Assembly (NCBI GenBank): GCA_003138485.1
Contig: PLGF01000166.1
Location: 757 to 64,756 of the forward strand
DNA length: 64,000 bases
DNA from: Verrucomicrobiales bacterium
GTDB taxonomy: Bacteria > Verrucomicrobiota > Verrucomicrobiia > Limisphaerales > Palsa-1400
Direction of reading: 5' to 3'
Shown here: positions 25,525 through 33,879 of the stretch, in pieces
Layout of the letters: each line of letters begins with the position of its first letter
Position numbering within the stretch: position 1 is the first letter of the stretch
Notes under the pieces: model-generated
What the model was told of the DNA's origin: nothing
Seen by the model: only the letters and a program-made list of their open reading frames with translations
Databases searched by the model: none
Position numbers and translations under genes: made by a program

Positions 25525-26356
25525 CTACATCAAGAAGATCAAGACGCTGCCTCCCAGCCCGCGGGTTCTGGCCCGGTTGCTGGTCCTTTTGAACGAGGCT
25601 GACGGCCACGCCAGCGAAATCGTCGATCTCATCGCATTCGATCCGGCCTTGACGGCCAAGGTGCTGCAACGCTGCAACAACGCCGCCTCCGGCCTGGCTG
25701 GCACGGTCACTCATCTTGATCAAGCTGTGACGCTGGTGGGTTTTGACGCCATTTATCGCCTGGTTGCAATGGTCGTCGGTGAGGGTGTTCTGAGCGCCAA
25801 ACAGCCCGGCTACGGCATTGGCACGGGGGAACTGTGGGAGCATTCCATCACCACCGCCGTCGCCGCCAGAGTGATTGCCCGTCAATTGGGCGGCGACGAG
25901 AATCTCGCCTTCACCGCGGGGCTGTTGCATGACATCGGCAAACTGGTGCTCAGTTCTTATCTGGAGGATTGCCAGGAATCCGTTGTGAGGGACACGCAAC
26001 ATTCGGGCCGTTCTTTTCTCGAAGCCGAGCAGACCGCCCTGGGAGTGGACCACGCCGAAATCGGCGGACTGGTGCTGGAGGAATGGAGTTTCCCGGAGAA
26101 TCTGGTCAAAGCCGTCCGCTACCATCATGACCCGCCCCAAGCCCGGCCGCATGAGCAGTTGGCTGCGTCTGTTCATTTGGGAGACATCATCGCGCACTTT
26201 GTCGGACAGGCTCAGGGGATTGACTCCTTTGCCGTGCGGACCCAATCCGAAGCGCTGGAAATACTGGAAATCAGCCCGGTGGAATTGGACACTTTGATAA
26301 TCGATACAGACAGCGCATTGAAAGAATGCGCCGGTCTTATCCCGACTGCATCATGA
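25508..26356 (+). CDS. HDOD-domain signalling protein
   Basis: The 282-residue protein is one HDOD domain: TLPPSPRVLARLLVLLN, LIAFDPALTAKVLQRCNN, LDQAVTLVGFDAIYRLV and the degenerate HD-type motif AGLLHDIGKLVLSSYL. HDOD proteins are linked to cyclic-di-GMP, flagellar and gliding control, usually through protein contacts rather than hydrolysis. The gene is wedged between cheD (overlap) and cheB (ATGA overlap), so it is expressed with the chemotaxis proteins and may tie motility to cell state. Confidence 0.9.
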   Translation: MQALDNYIKKIKTLPPSPRVLARLLVLLNEADGHASEIVDLIAFDPALTAKVLQRCNNAASGLAGTVTHLDQAVTLVGFDAIYRLVAMVVGEGVLSAKQPGYGIGTGELWEHSITTAVAARVIARQLGGDENLAFTAGLLHDIGKLVLSSYLEDCQESVVRDTQHSGRSFLEAEQTALGVDHAEIGGLVLEEWSFPENLVKAVRYHHDPPQARPHEQLAASVHLGDIIAHFVGQAQGIDSFAVRTQSEALEILEISPVELDTLIIDTDSALKECAGLIPTAS

Positions 26357-27438
26357 ACGCCAAACCCATTCGCCTTCTGGTGGTCGATGACTCCGCGCTG
26401 GCTCGCAAGATCATCACCAGCAGCCTGGCGCCGTTTGCCGACATCGAAGTGGTGGGCACGGCGGTGGACCCTTATGTGGCGCGGGACATGATCCTGGAAT
26501 TGAACCCGGACGTCGTCACGCTGGATATTGAAATGCCGCGAATGGACGGCGTCACTTTCCTCAAAGTCATCATGAAACACCGGCCGATGCCGGTGATCAT
26601 CATGAGTTCCATTACTCCCGCGGGTTCCGTCAAGGCGCTCGAAGCCCTCCAAGCCGGGGCGGTGGATGTGATGGAAAAACCAGGCAGCCCCCACTCCGCC
26701 CATGCCGACGGCGCCCGTCTGGCCGAGAAGATCAGGGTGGCGGCTGGCGCCCGCGTGTGGGCGCGCGCCGATGACGGCGCTTTGCCGGCCCGCCAGCCGG
26801 CGCGGGCGATCGGGCCGCGCGGAACAGGGCTGCGACCCATTCCGGGGCGCAGGATTATCCTGCTGGGGGCGTCCACGGGCGGCACCGAGGCGCTGAAAAC
26901 GCTGCTAACCTCCTTGCGGGGAGACCTGCCGGGCATCTGTATTGTGCAACACATCCCGGCCTATTTTTCCAAAGCGTTTGCTGAACGCCTCGATCAAATC
27001 TGCCCGATGGAAGTCCGGGAGGCTGCCCACCTAGACATTGTGCAACCAGGCTTGGCGCTCATCGCCCCGGGAGGCCGCCACATGCTCTTGAAATGGCGGG
27101 CGGACCATTACGTGGTAGAATTGAACGACGGGCCGCCCGTTCATCATCAGCGGCCGTCGGTTGACATCATGTTTGACTCCGCCGTCAAAGCGGGGGCCGG
27201 CCCGCACACGGTGGCGGCGGTCCTTACCGGGATGGGCGCCGACGGCGCCGCCGGACTCCTGCGCCTGCGCCAGGCGGGAGCCGCCACCGCGGCGCAAAAC
27301 GAAGAGACATGCGTCGTCTTCGGCATGCCGCGGGAAGCCGTGCGGCTGGGCGCGGCGCAGCGCGTCCTGGCCCTGTCGAACATCGGAGCATTTTTGGAGC
27401 AGGAGAATCTCGAACCCATACAGCAAATTCATGAATGA
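26353..27438 (+). CDS. cheB: Protein-glutamate methylesterase/response regulator CheB
   Basis: The protein has about 361 residues from ATG 26353 (ATGA overlap with the HDOD gene). The receiver domain has DDSALARK and the phospho-acceptor Asp in DVVTLDIEMPRMDGV. After a Pro/Arg-rich linker the methylesterase domain shows the Ser in LGASTGGTEAL, the His in IVQHIPAYFS and the Asp in LTGMGADGAAG. It removes methyl groups from receptors when phosphorylated by CheA, closing the adaptation loop with CheR. Confidence 0.95.
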   Translation: MNAKPIRLLVVDDSALARKIITSSLAPFADIEVVGTAVDPYVARDMILELNPDVVTLDIEMPRMDGVTFLKVIMKHRPMPVIIMSSITPAGSVKALEALQAGAVDVMEKPGSPHSAHADGARLAEKIRVAAGARVWARADDGALPARQPARAIGPRGTGLRPIPGRRIILLGASTGGTEALKTLLTSLRGDLPGICIVQHIPAYFSKAFAERLDQICPMEVREAAHLDIVQPGLALIAPGGRHMLLKWRADHYVVELNDGPPVHHQRPSVDIMFDSAVKAGAGPHTVAAVLTGMGADGAAGLLRLRQAGAATAAQNEETCVVFGMPREAVRLGAAQRVLALSNIGAFLEQENLEPIQQIHE

Positions 27439-27922
27439 TCAAATTGAAAAAATAGATCGTCTAACACGAGAAGCGGTGAAGGAAGTATTCCAAAGCATGC
27501 TCAGCATGGAAGTGAACCCCGAGCCGCCCACGCCGCTGCCGGCGGATCCCGCCGGGCAGATAATTGGGTCGGTCGGCTTCATCGGCGAAGCCAACGGGAT
27601 TCTTTATCTTTATGCCGATATGTGCTTCGCCCGCGTCATCACCGGCCGCATGCTGGACATTTCCGAGCCGGAAGTGGACTCAGGGGAAATGGTGACGGAC
27701 GCGATTGGGGAATTGAGCAACATGGTGGCGGGCTACCTGAAGGCGCGGCTGTGCAGCGGCGGGTCCCCCTGCACGCTGACCATTCCCTCGGTGGTTCGCG
27801 GGCAGCAGCTCAGTGTCGAAGGTTCGGCCCAGGTCATTCGAAGAATTATCGGTTTTCGCAACTGCAAACACCACTTATTGGCGGAAGTCCTGTTAAAAGA
27901 TTCCGCCCAAAGAAACTCATGA
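27431..27922 (+). CDS. CheX-like phosphatase
   Basis: The protein has about 163 residues from ATG 27431, which overlaps the cheB end; the longer upstream frame is a shadow inside cheB. The CheX/CheC-type pattern is visible: IIGSVGFIGEANGILYLYAD, an active-site-like EMVTDAIGELSNMVAG with the acidic and Asn residues of the family's E..N motif, then LTIPSVVRGQQL. Such proteins dephosphorylate CheY-type receivers. The likely target is the receiver encoded next, whose start overlaps this gene's stop. Confidence 0.82.
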   Translation: MNDQIEKIDRLTREAVKEVFQSMLSMEVNPEPPTPLPADPAGQIIGSVGFIGEANGILYLYADMCFARVITGRMLDISEPEVDSGEMVTDAIGELSNMVAGYLKARLCSGGSPCTLTIPSVVRGQQLSVEGSAQVIRRIIGFRNCKHHLLAEVLLKDSAQRNS

Positions 27923-29043
27923 GTATTAAAATCCTTACAATAGATGATAGTAAAACCATTCGCCTCATCGTGGCGAAGGCTTTCAAACCATTTGATTGCG
28001 TGGTGCTCGAGGCCGAAAACGGCGTCGTCGGCCTGGCCGCGGCCAGCCGCGAAAAGCCCGACCTCATCCTTCTGGACTACACCATGCCCGTCATGGACGG
28101 GTTTGAGGTTCTGGCGCGGCTGCGCTCGGACCCGGACCTCAAATCCACGCCGGTCATCATGCTGACGGCGGAAGCGGGCCGGGACACGGTAATCAGAATC
28201 GCCCAACTGGGCGTGCGTGATTATCTCATAAAGCCATTCAAGGGCGAATTGCTCATCGAGCGGGTCGGTCGCGTGGTCGATTTGAAGCCCAAGGCCGCCG
28301 TCGAGAAAAAGCACAAACGGTTCGACGACCCAATCACCATCCTGGTGGCGGATGACAAACCCGCCATCCTTGCCCAGGTGTGTTCGGGACTGGCCGACAC
28401 GCCCTGGAAGGTCATTAGCGCGGATCAACCCGGCAAGGCGCTGGACTATTGCATGGGGAACGAGGTGGACCTCGTGCTGGCCAGCCTCACGCTGACCAAT
28501 GACGGGGCCTTTATGCTCCTTCAGAGTCTGCGCGGTTACGCGAACACCGCCTCCGTCCCGCTGCTGGGATTGTCCGTGCGCACGGCGACCGCCGACCAGA
28601 CGCGCGCCCAGCAAGCCGGATTCGTGGGCATCATCACCAAACCCATTGAACCTGCGGAACTCAAGGCCAAAATCTGCCGCACGCTCGGCCTGGAAACTTC
28701 CTACAAATACTTCCAGCAACGGGACGGCGCATTGGCGATTACGCTGCCCAAGGAATTCCATCCGGGCCTGGCTCACGAAGTCTCGACGAACCTGGAGAGC
28801 CAACTCATCAGCACCGTGGATGCGGGCGGCGACAAGCTGATCATTGATCTCCAATCGGTGGAATCGGCCACTTTGCCTGTCATTGAACTGATCATTTCGG
28901 TCATTCAGGCGGCCAGCAAGCTCTCGTTGCGTTTCGCCGTGGTCGGTACGGAAGCCACCAAGAACCAGTGCCGCAGTTTTCAGGAAACCGAAACCTGGCC
29001 GTTTGCCGGAAGTTTTGAACAAGCTCTGGCCTTGCTAAAGTGA
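27919..29043 (+). CDS. Receiver/pseudo-receiver/STAS response regulator
   Basis: The protein has about 374 residues from ATG 27919. Domain 1 (~1-120) is an intact CheY-like receiver: DDSKTIR, phospho-Asp in LILLDYTMPVMDG, Thr in MLTAEAG and Lys in LIKPFKG. Domain 2 (~133-255) has receiver shape (ITILVADDKPAI) but the phospho-Asp position reads LVLASLTLTND, so it is probably inactive. Domain 3 (~270-374) resembles a STAS domain (LIIDLQSVESATLPVIELII). No stand-alone cheY is seen, so this protein may carry the signal to the switch or to other targets. It overlaps fliG by four bases. Confidence 0.85.
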   Translation: MSIKILTIDDSKTIRLIVAKAFKPFDCVVLEAENGVVGLAAASREKPDLILLDYTMPVMDGFEVLARLRSDPDLKSTPVIMLTAEAGRDTVIRIAQLGVRDYLIKPFKGELLIERVGRVVDLKPKAAVEKKHKRFDDPITILVADDKPAILAQVCSGLADTPWKVISADQPGKALDYCMGNEVDLVLASLTLTNDGAFMLLQSLRGYANTASVPLLGLSVRTATADQTRAQQAGFVGIITKPIEPAELKAKICRTLGLETSYKYFQQRDGALAITLPKEFHPGLAHEVSTNLESQLISTVDAGGDKLIIDLQSVESATLPVIELIISVIQAASKLSLRFAVVGTEATKNQCRSFQETETWPFAGSFEQALALLK

Positions 29044-30092
29044 ATACTGAATCCACACTCAACGCCGAATTGGACGCCGCGGCGGATTTCGCCAAGCTGA
29101 CCAAGATGCAAAAGCTGGCGATCTTGCTCCTCATGTTGTCCGAGGAAAATGCGGCTCACATCATGAAGACCCTCGAAGAGCAGGACTTGGAGGAGGTTTC
29201 CTCCGAAATGGTCAAGCTGGGCTGCGTCAGCCAGCAACTGCAGGAGACGGTCTTGCGCGAGTTCTCCGGCGTGGCGGTGGAAGCCGCGGCGGGCATCACG
29301 GGCGGTTCGGCGCGCGCCCGGAGCCTGCTTGAAAAATCCGTCGGCTTGTTCCGCGCCTCCGACATCATCGGACGCCTCTCCCCTCAACGCGCCCCTGTCG
29401 AAGCCATGCAACAAATCGTGGATATGGACACGCGCCATATCTTCAGCCTCATCCGCAATGAGCAACTGCAAACCATTGTCCTGGTCACCAGCTACCTGAA
29501 CCAGGAAAAAGCCTCGCAGCTCCTGTCCATGTTCCGCGACCAACAGCGCGAGCAAATCATTGAACGCCTGGCCACCATGATGCCAACCTCGGTCCAAGTC
29601 GTGGAGAATGTGGCCGAAATGCTCCAGAGCAAATTCGGCAAGAACCGCACCCGGACCCTCAACCAGACCGGCGGAGTCAAGGTGGCCGCCCAAGTGCTTA
29701 ACAGCATGTCGGAGAACCTCAGCAAATCCATTCTCATGTCCATCTCCGAGCGCAACGCCGATCTGGGCGAGGCCATCCTCAAGAAAATGTTCACTTTCGA
29801 CGAGTTGGAGCGCCTGGATACCAAGACGCTTCAAATCATCCTGCAAAACGTCGATACACGCATGCTGGCCGTCGCCCTCAAGTCCGCTCCGGAGAAACTC
29901 AAGAAGACTCTGCTCTCTTGCATCTCCAAACGCGCCGCGGAAAACCTCGTTGAAGAAATCACATTCATGGGGCCTCTCCGCCTCAAGGAAATCGACGGCG
30001 CCAGAGCGCAAATCCTGGAAACCGTCCGGCGGCTGGAAGCGGATGGCGACATCAGCCTTGATGAACTTCGCCATAAACCCCGCTATTCATGA
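29040..30092 (+). CDS. fliG: Flagellar motor switch protein FliG
   Basis: The 350-residue protein starts with GTG overlapping the preceding stop (GTGA). It shows the FliG order: N-terminal TKMQKLAILLLMLSEENAAH, a middle domain with EAMQQIVDMDTRHIFSLIRN, and a C-terminal motor domain with MFTFDELERLD, LQIILQNVD, LKKTLLSCISKRAAE and the charged helix DGARAQILETVRRLE. FliG is the rotor protein that contacts the stator and decides rotation direction with FliM. Only the switch proteins are here; the rest of the flagellum must be elsewhere. Confidence 0.93.
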   Translation: MNTESTLNAELDAAADFAKLTKMQKLAILLLMLSEENAAHIMKTLEEQDLEEVSSEMVKLGCVSQQLQETVLREFSGVAVEAAAGITGGSARARSLLEKSVGLFRASDIIGRLSPQRAPVEAMQQIVDMDTRHIFSLIRNEQLQTIVLVTSYLNQEKASQLLSMFRDQQREQIIERLATMMPTSVQVVENVAEMLQSKFGKNRTRTLNQTGGVKVAAQVLNSMSENLSKSILMSISERNADLGEAILKKMFTFDELERLDTKTLQIILQNVDTRMLAVALKSAPEKLKKTLLSCISKRAAENLVEEITFMGPLRLKEIDGARAQILETVRRLEADGDISLDELRHKPRYS

Positions 30093-30110
30093 TATTGCCG
30101 CCCAACTCCT

Positions 30111-31160
30111 ATGAGCGAATCAATTGATACAACAGCGCCGGAGGCGGCCACCTCCGCCCCGGGGTCGAGCGACATCGTTTCGCAATCCGAAATCGAGCGC
30201 CTGTTGGCGCAGGTCGAGAGCGCCGACTCCTCTTCTGGTCAGGCCGCCAATCCGCAAGCCCCCCAGGCCACAACCGGGCACGATCTGGTCCGGCGGCATG
30301 AATTCCCCAATCTCACCTGCTTTACCGCAACGGAAATGCGCCGGCTGCGATTGCGCCACGAGGATTTCATCGGTCTTCTGGCCGCCCAGCTTTCGATCCA
30401 CCTCGGGCTTGAAGTGGGTGTGCAGATGTCAAAAATGGAAGCCATGCCGTTTCAGAAATTTGTTGACGGGCTTTCCAACCCGGCCTACCTGACGCTTCTC
30501 AGACTGCAACCCCTTCCCGAGATTTGCCTCCTGGACATCCCGCCCCGGTTGGGCCTGTGCATGGTGGACAGGGAATTGGGTGGGCCGGGCCGGCCGCAGG
30601 ACGAGTCGCGCCAGATCGGCAAAATCGAAGCCCGTCTGCTCTCCCGTCTGGTGGACCTGATCGTGCAGCAATGGTGCGGCATCTGGAACGACCTTCTGGA
30701 AATTCGACCCACTGTCCTGGGCACTGAGACCAACAGCCGCTTCGTCGCCACTTCGGCTCCGGCCGCCATCATGCTCGTCGTTGGAGCGGAGGTGCGCCTG
30801 GGGGAAACAGTCGAATCCATTCAATTCGCCTTTCCCCAGCCCATGCTCGAACCTCTGACTGTCAAGCTCAACGCCGCGTCCATCGGCGGGCCCAAACCCG
30901 ACGCCGCCGCCAAGACCGCGCCGCCGAAATGGAGTCCTCATTTTGACGATCTGCGAATCCTGGTCAGGGCGGAGCTGCCCGAAATGCAACTTCCCGCCGG
31001 CGAAGTGGCGGCCCTCAAGCCCGGTGACGTTTTGACCCTCTCGCCCGATTGCATGAGCCAGGTGCGGTTGCGCCTCGCCAACCATCCCGGATTCATCGGC
31101 AACCTGGGCCTCACCGACCAGCGGCGCGCCGTAAAAATCGAGAAACCGTGCCCGGATTGA
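30111..31160 (+). CDS. fliM: Flagellar motor switch protein FliM
   Basis: The 349-residue protein has an N-terminal DIVSQSEIERLLAQV, equivalent to FliM's CheY-binding segment; a central domain (LTCFTATEMRRLRLRHEDFI, PAYLTLLRLQPLPE, RLLSRLVDLIVQQWCGIWND); and a C-terminal SpoA-type domain (LRILVRAELPEMQLP, LKPGDVLTLSPD). It links phosphorylated receiver to rotor switching. It is the last gene of the hydrogenase-chemotaxis cluster and follows fliG by 18 bases. No fliN is present. Confidence 0.92.
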   Translation: MSESIDTTAPEAATSAPGSSDIVSQSEIERLLAQVESADSSSGQAANPQAPQATTGHDLVRRHEFPNLTCFTATEMRRLRLRHEDFIGLLAAQLSIHLGLEVGVQMSKMEAMPFQKFVDGLSNPAYLTLLRLQPLPEICLLDIPPRLGLCMVDRELGGPGRPQDESRQIGKIEARLLSRLVDLIVQQWCGIWNDLLEIRPTVLGTETNSRFVATSAPAAIMLVVGAEVRLGETVESIQFAFPQPMLEPLTVKLNAASIGGPKPDAAAKTAPPKWSPHFDDLRILVRAELPEMQLPAGEVAALKPGDVLTLSPDCMSQVRLRLANHPGFIGNLGLTDQRRAVKIEKPCPD

Positions 31161-31174
31161 CGGCGGGGCCGTCC
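31160..31174 (+). terminator. 6-bp hairpin at the end of the chemotaxis cluster
   Basis: GACGGC pairs with GCCGTC around a GGG loop, starting at the last base of the fliM stop codon. It is followed by C-rich rather than T-rich sequence, so it is not a classical intrinsic terminator. It may weakly mark the transcript end. Confidence 0.25.
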
Positions 31175-31494
31175 CATCCCCTGCCCCCTCGGCCTTCCAA
31201 GAAGCTCACAAGGTCCGGCAACGGGTATCCCCTGGGGGGAAATTACTCGCCTCATGGTTGGCATTGGATACGCAACACCATCCTGTTCGTCCTTTGAATT
31301 CTGTCATCAACCCGTTCTCCGCGAGTTTGCGCCTCAATCCGTAAGCGGCTAGGCGCCTTTGTTGAGCAACTCAAGACAGGCGGCGCAGCAGCACCGCCCT
31401 ACCGACGGCGTGAAGATTCTTGTCATGCGCCCGGTTGGAGGCCCGCGGAACAAAGTACTGGCCACGGGCGCCGGACTTGGCTTAAAGTGCGCGG
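31175..31494. other. Intergenic stretch before the first GH95 gene
   Basis: No gene is supported here. It contains GGCGG...CCGCC with ACCGCCCTACCGACGG (about 31380-31412), similar to the hairpin region near 880-890, which suggests a dispersed intergenic element. A promoter for the glycosidase operon is expected but I see no good -35/-10 pair. Confidence 0.4.
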
Positions 31495-33861
31495 ATGCTT
31501 GACCTGAAGAACTTTATCCGGCGGTTTATCCCTGTCGTGGCGCTCGTGGCTTGCCCGGCCGGGCTGTTGGCGGCCGAACCCCAGTTAACCGGCAGCACGG
31601 CGGCGCCCGACGCCCCCTTGAGCCTGTGGTACCGCAAGCCGGCGGCGCGATGGCAGGAGGCGCTGCCGGTCGGCAACGGCCGAATCGGCGCGATGGTTTT
31701 TGGCGGCATCAACCGCGAGCGGCTCCAGTTGAATGAGGACACACTCTGGGCGGGGGGACCGTACGATCCGGTCAATCCGCAGGCTCGGGAGGCGCTTCCG
31801 CAAGTCCGCCAGTTGGTTTTCGATGGCAAATATCGCGAAGCTTCAAGGCTGATCAGCGCAAAAGTGATGTCCAAGCCTCTGGGCCAGATGCCATACGAAA
31901 CGGCGGGCGACTTGATTCTCACGATTCCCGAATTGGCTTCCGTCGAAAATTACCGGCGCGACCTCAACTTGGACACGGCTGTGGCCACCACCGAGTACAC
32001 GGCCAATGGCACGCGGTTTTCGCGGCAAGTCTTCGCCAGCCCTGTCAACCAAGTCATCGTGGTCCGCCTCACGGCCGACAAGAAGGGCGCGATTTCATTT
32101 ACCGCCGGATTGCAGACGCCCCAAAAGGCCGCCGTTGAAACCGAATCGGGAAACGTGCTGGCGATGCGCGGCGTCAACGCGAATGCCCAGGGAATCCCGG
32201 GCGCCCTCAAATTCCAGGTGCGCGCCAAGGTGCTGGCTGAGGGCGGAACCATCGACACCACGTCCAATTCGGTCGCTGTCGTCAATGCGGATTCGGCTAC
32301 CATTCTGATCGCGGCTGCGACGAGCTACAAAGATTTTCAGAACACCAACGGAGATCCGGAAGCCATTGTCAAAGCCCAAATCGCAGCCGCCCAAACCAAG
32401 TCGTTCGATGCTCTGCTGGCGGCCAACATCCGGGAACATCAGCGGCTGTTCCGGCGCGTATCCGTCGATCTGGGCGCCAGCGATGCCATGCGCCTGCCGA
32501 CGAACGAGCGGATTGAGAATTTTCACAACGGGCAAGACCCGCAGTTTGCCGCGCTATACTTTCAATTCGGACGCTACCTGCTGATCAGTTGTTCGCGTCC
32601 GGGCGGCCAGCCGGCAAACCTGCAAGGCCTGTGGAATGACAGTCTGAAGCCGCCGTGGGACAGCAAATATACGATCAACATCAACACCGAGATGAACTAT
32701 TGGCCGGCGGAGTCGTGCAATTTGGGGGAGTGCGTGGAACCGCTTGCGGCCATGGTGCATGATCTCTCCGTAACCGGCGCGCGCACGGCGAAGGAAATGT
32801 ACGGCGTCGGCGGCTGGGTGGCTCATCACAACACCGATCTGTGGCGGGCTACCGGACCCATCGACGGGCCGGAATGGGGAATGTGGCCCAGCGGTGGCGC
32901 GTGGTTGTGCCTGCCATTGTGGGACCATTATCAATTTAGCGGCGACAAGGGTTATCTAAAGAAAATTTATCCGCTGATGCGCGGCGCGGCCCAGTTCTTC
33001 CTCGAAACGTTGGTGGAAGAGCCGAAACACAAGTGGCTCGTCACCAATCCGTCCATATCACCGGAAAACCAGCATCCCTTTGGGTCCGCGGTCTGCGCCG
33101 GTCCGACCATGGATTCTGAGATCATACGGGATCTGTTTTCCAATTGCATCGAGGCGTCGGAAATCCTCGGCACAGACGCCGAATTTCGGAAACAACTCGG
33201 CGCGGCCCGGGCGCGGCTGGCGCCCGATCAAATTGGAGGCAACGGGCAACTGCAGGAATGGCTGGAGGACTGGGACGCCAAAGCGCCGGAGCAACAACAC
33301 CGTCACATTTCCCACCTGTACGGCTTGTTCCCGAGCGCGCAGATCACGCCGCGAGGCACTCCCGATCTGGCCAACGCCGCCAAGGTCACGCTGAACACCC
33401 GCGGGGACATCACGACTGGATGGGCCATCGCCTGGCGCATCAACTGTTGGGCGCGGCTGCACGACGGCGACCGGGCGTACAGCATTCTGAACCACTTGTT
33501 CGATCCGACGCGGACTTATCCCAACATGTTCGACGCGCACCCGCCATTTCAAATTGACGGCAACTTCGGGGGAACGTCCGCGATTGCCGAAATGCTGCTG
33601 CAAAGCCAGACCGGCGAGATCGACTTGCTGCCCGCGCTTCCGGGCGCCTGGCCCGCCGGCCACGTCACGGGTTTGCGGGCGCGCGGCGGTTTTGAAATCG
33701 AAATTGCCTGGAATGGCGGAAAACTGACAAGTGTCAACATCCAATCGGTCGGGGGCCGCAAGGCGGTTGTCCGGTATGGCAGCCACACGGCGGAAGTCAA
33801 ACTAAAGGCCGGCAAGGCGGTTCGATTGAACTCCGAACTTCAAGCCGCCGCAAAATCTTAG
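31495..33861 (+). CDS. GH95 family alpha-L-fucosidase (or alpha-L-galactosidase)
   Basis: The 788-residue exported enzyme has a signal peptide near residues 8-27 ([16 protein letters not shown]). Family features: the N-terminal [20 protein letters not shown] followed by [49 protein letters not shown]; and [17 protein letters not shown] near the end. GH95 enzymes are inverting and release alpha-1,2-linked L-fucose; some act on L-galactose. Length is normal. It is likely co-transcribed with the GH51 gene 18 bases downstream. A second, diverged GH95 lies at 60146-62569. Confidence 0.92.
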   Translation: MLDLKNFIRRFIPVVALVACPAGLLAAEPQLTGSTAAPDAPLSLWYRKPAARWQEALPVGNGRIGAMVFGGINRERLQLNEDTLWAGGPYDPVNPQAREALPQVRQLVFDGKYREASRLISAKVMSKPLGQMPYETAGDLILTIPELASVENYRRDLNLDTAVATTEYTANGTRFSRQVFASPVNQVIVVRLTADKKGAISFTAGLQTPQKAAVETESGNVLAMRGVNANAQGIPGALKFQVRAKVLAEGGTIDTTSNSVAVVNADSATILIAAATSYKDFQNTNGDPEAIVKAQIAAAQTKSFDALLAANIREHQRLFRRVSVDLGASDAMRLPTNERIENFHNGQDPQFAALYFQFGRYLLISCSRPGGQPANLQGLWNDSLKPPWDSKYTININTEMNYWPAESCNLGECVEPLAAMVHDLSVTGARTAKEMYGVGGWVAHHNTDLWRATGPIDGPEWGMWPSGGAWLCLPLWDHYQFSGDKGYLKKIYPLMRGAAQFFLETLVEEPKHKWLVTNPSISPENQHPFGSAVCAGPTMDSEIIRDLFSNCIEASEILGTDAEFRKQLGAARARLAPDQIGGNGQLQEWLEDWDAKAPEQQHRHISHLYGLFPSAQITPRGTPDLANAAKVTLNTRGDITTGWAIAWRINCWARLHDGDRAYSILNHLFDPTRTYPNMFDAHPPFQIDGNFGGTSAIAEMLLQSQTGEIDLLPALPGAWPAGHVTGLRARGGFEIEIAWNGGKLTSVNIQSVGGRKAVVRYGSHTAEVKLKAGKAVRLNSELQAAAKS

Positions 33862-33879
33862 CAGCGCCACCACAATACC

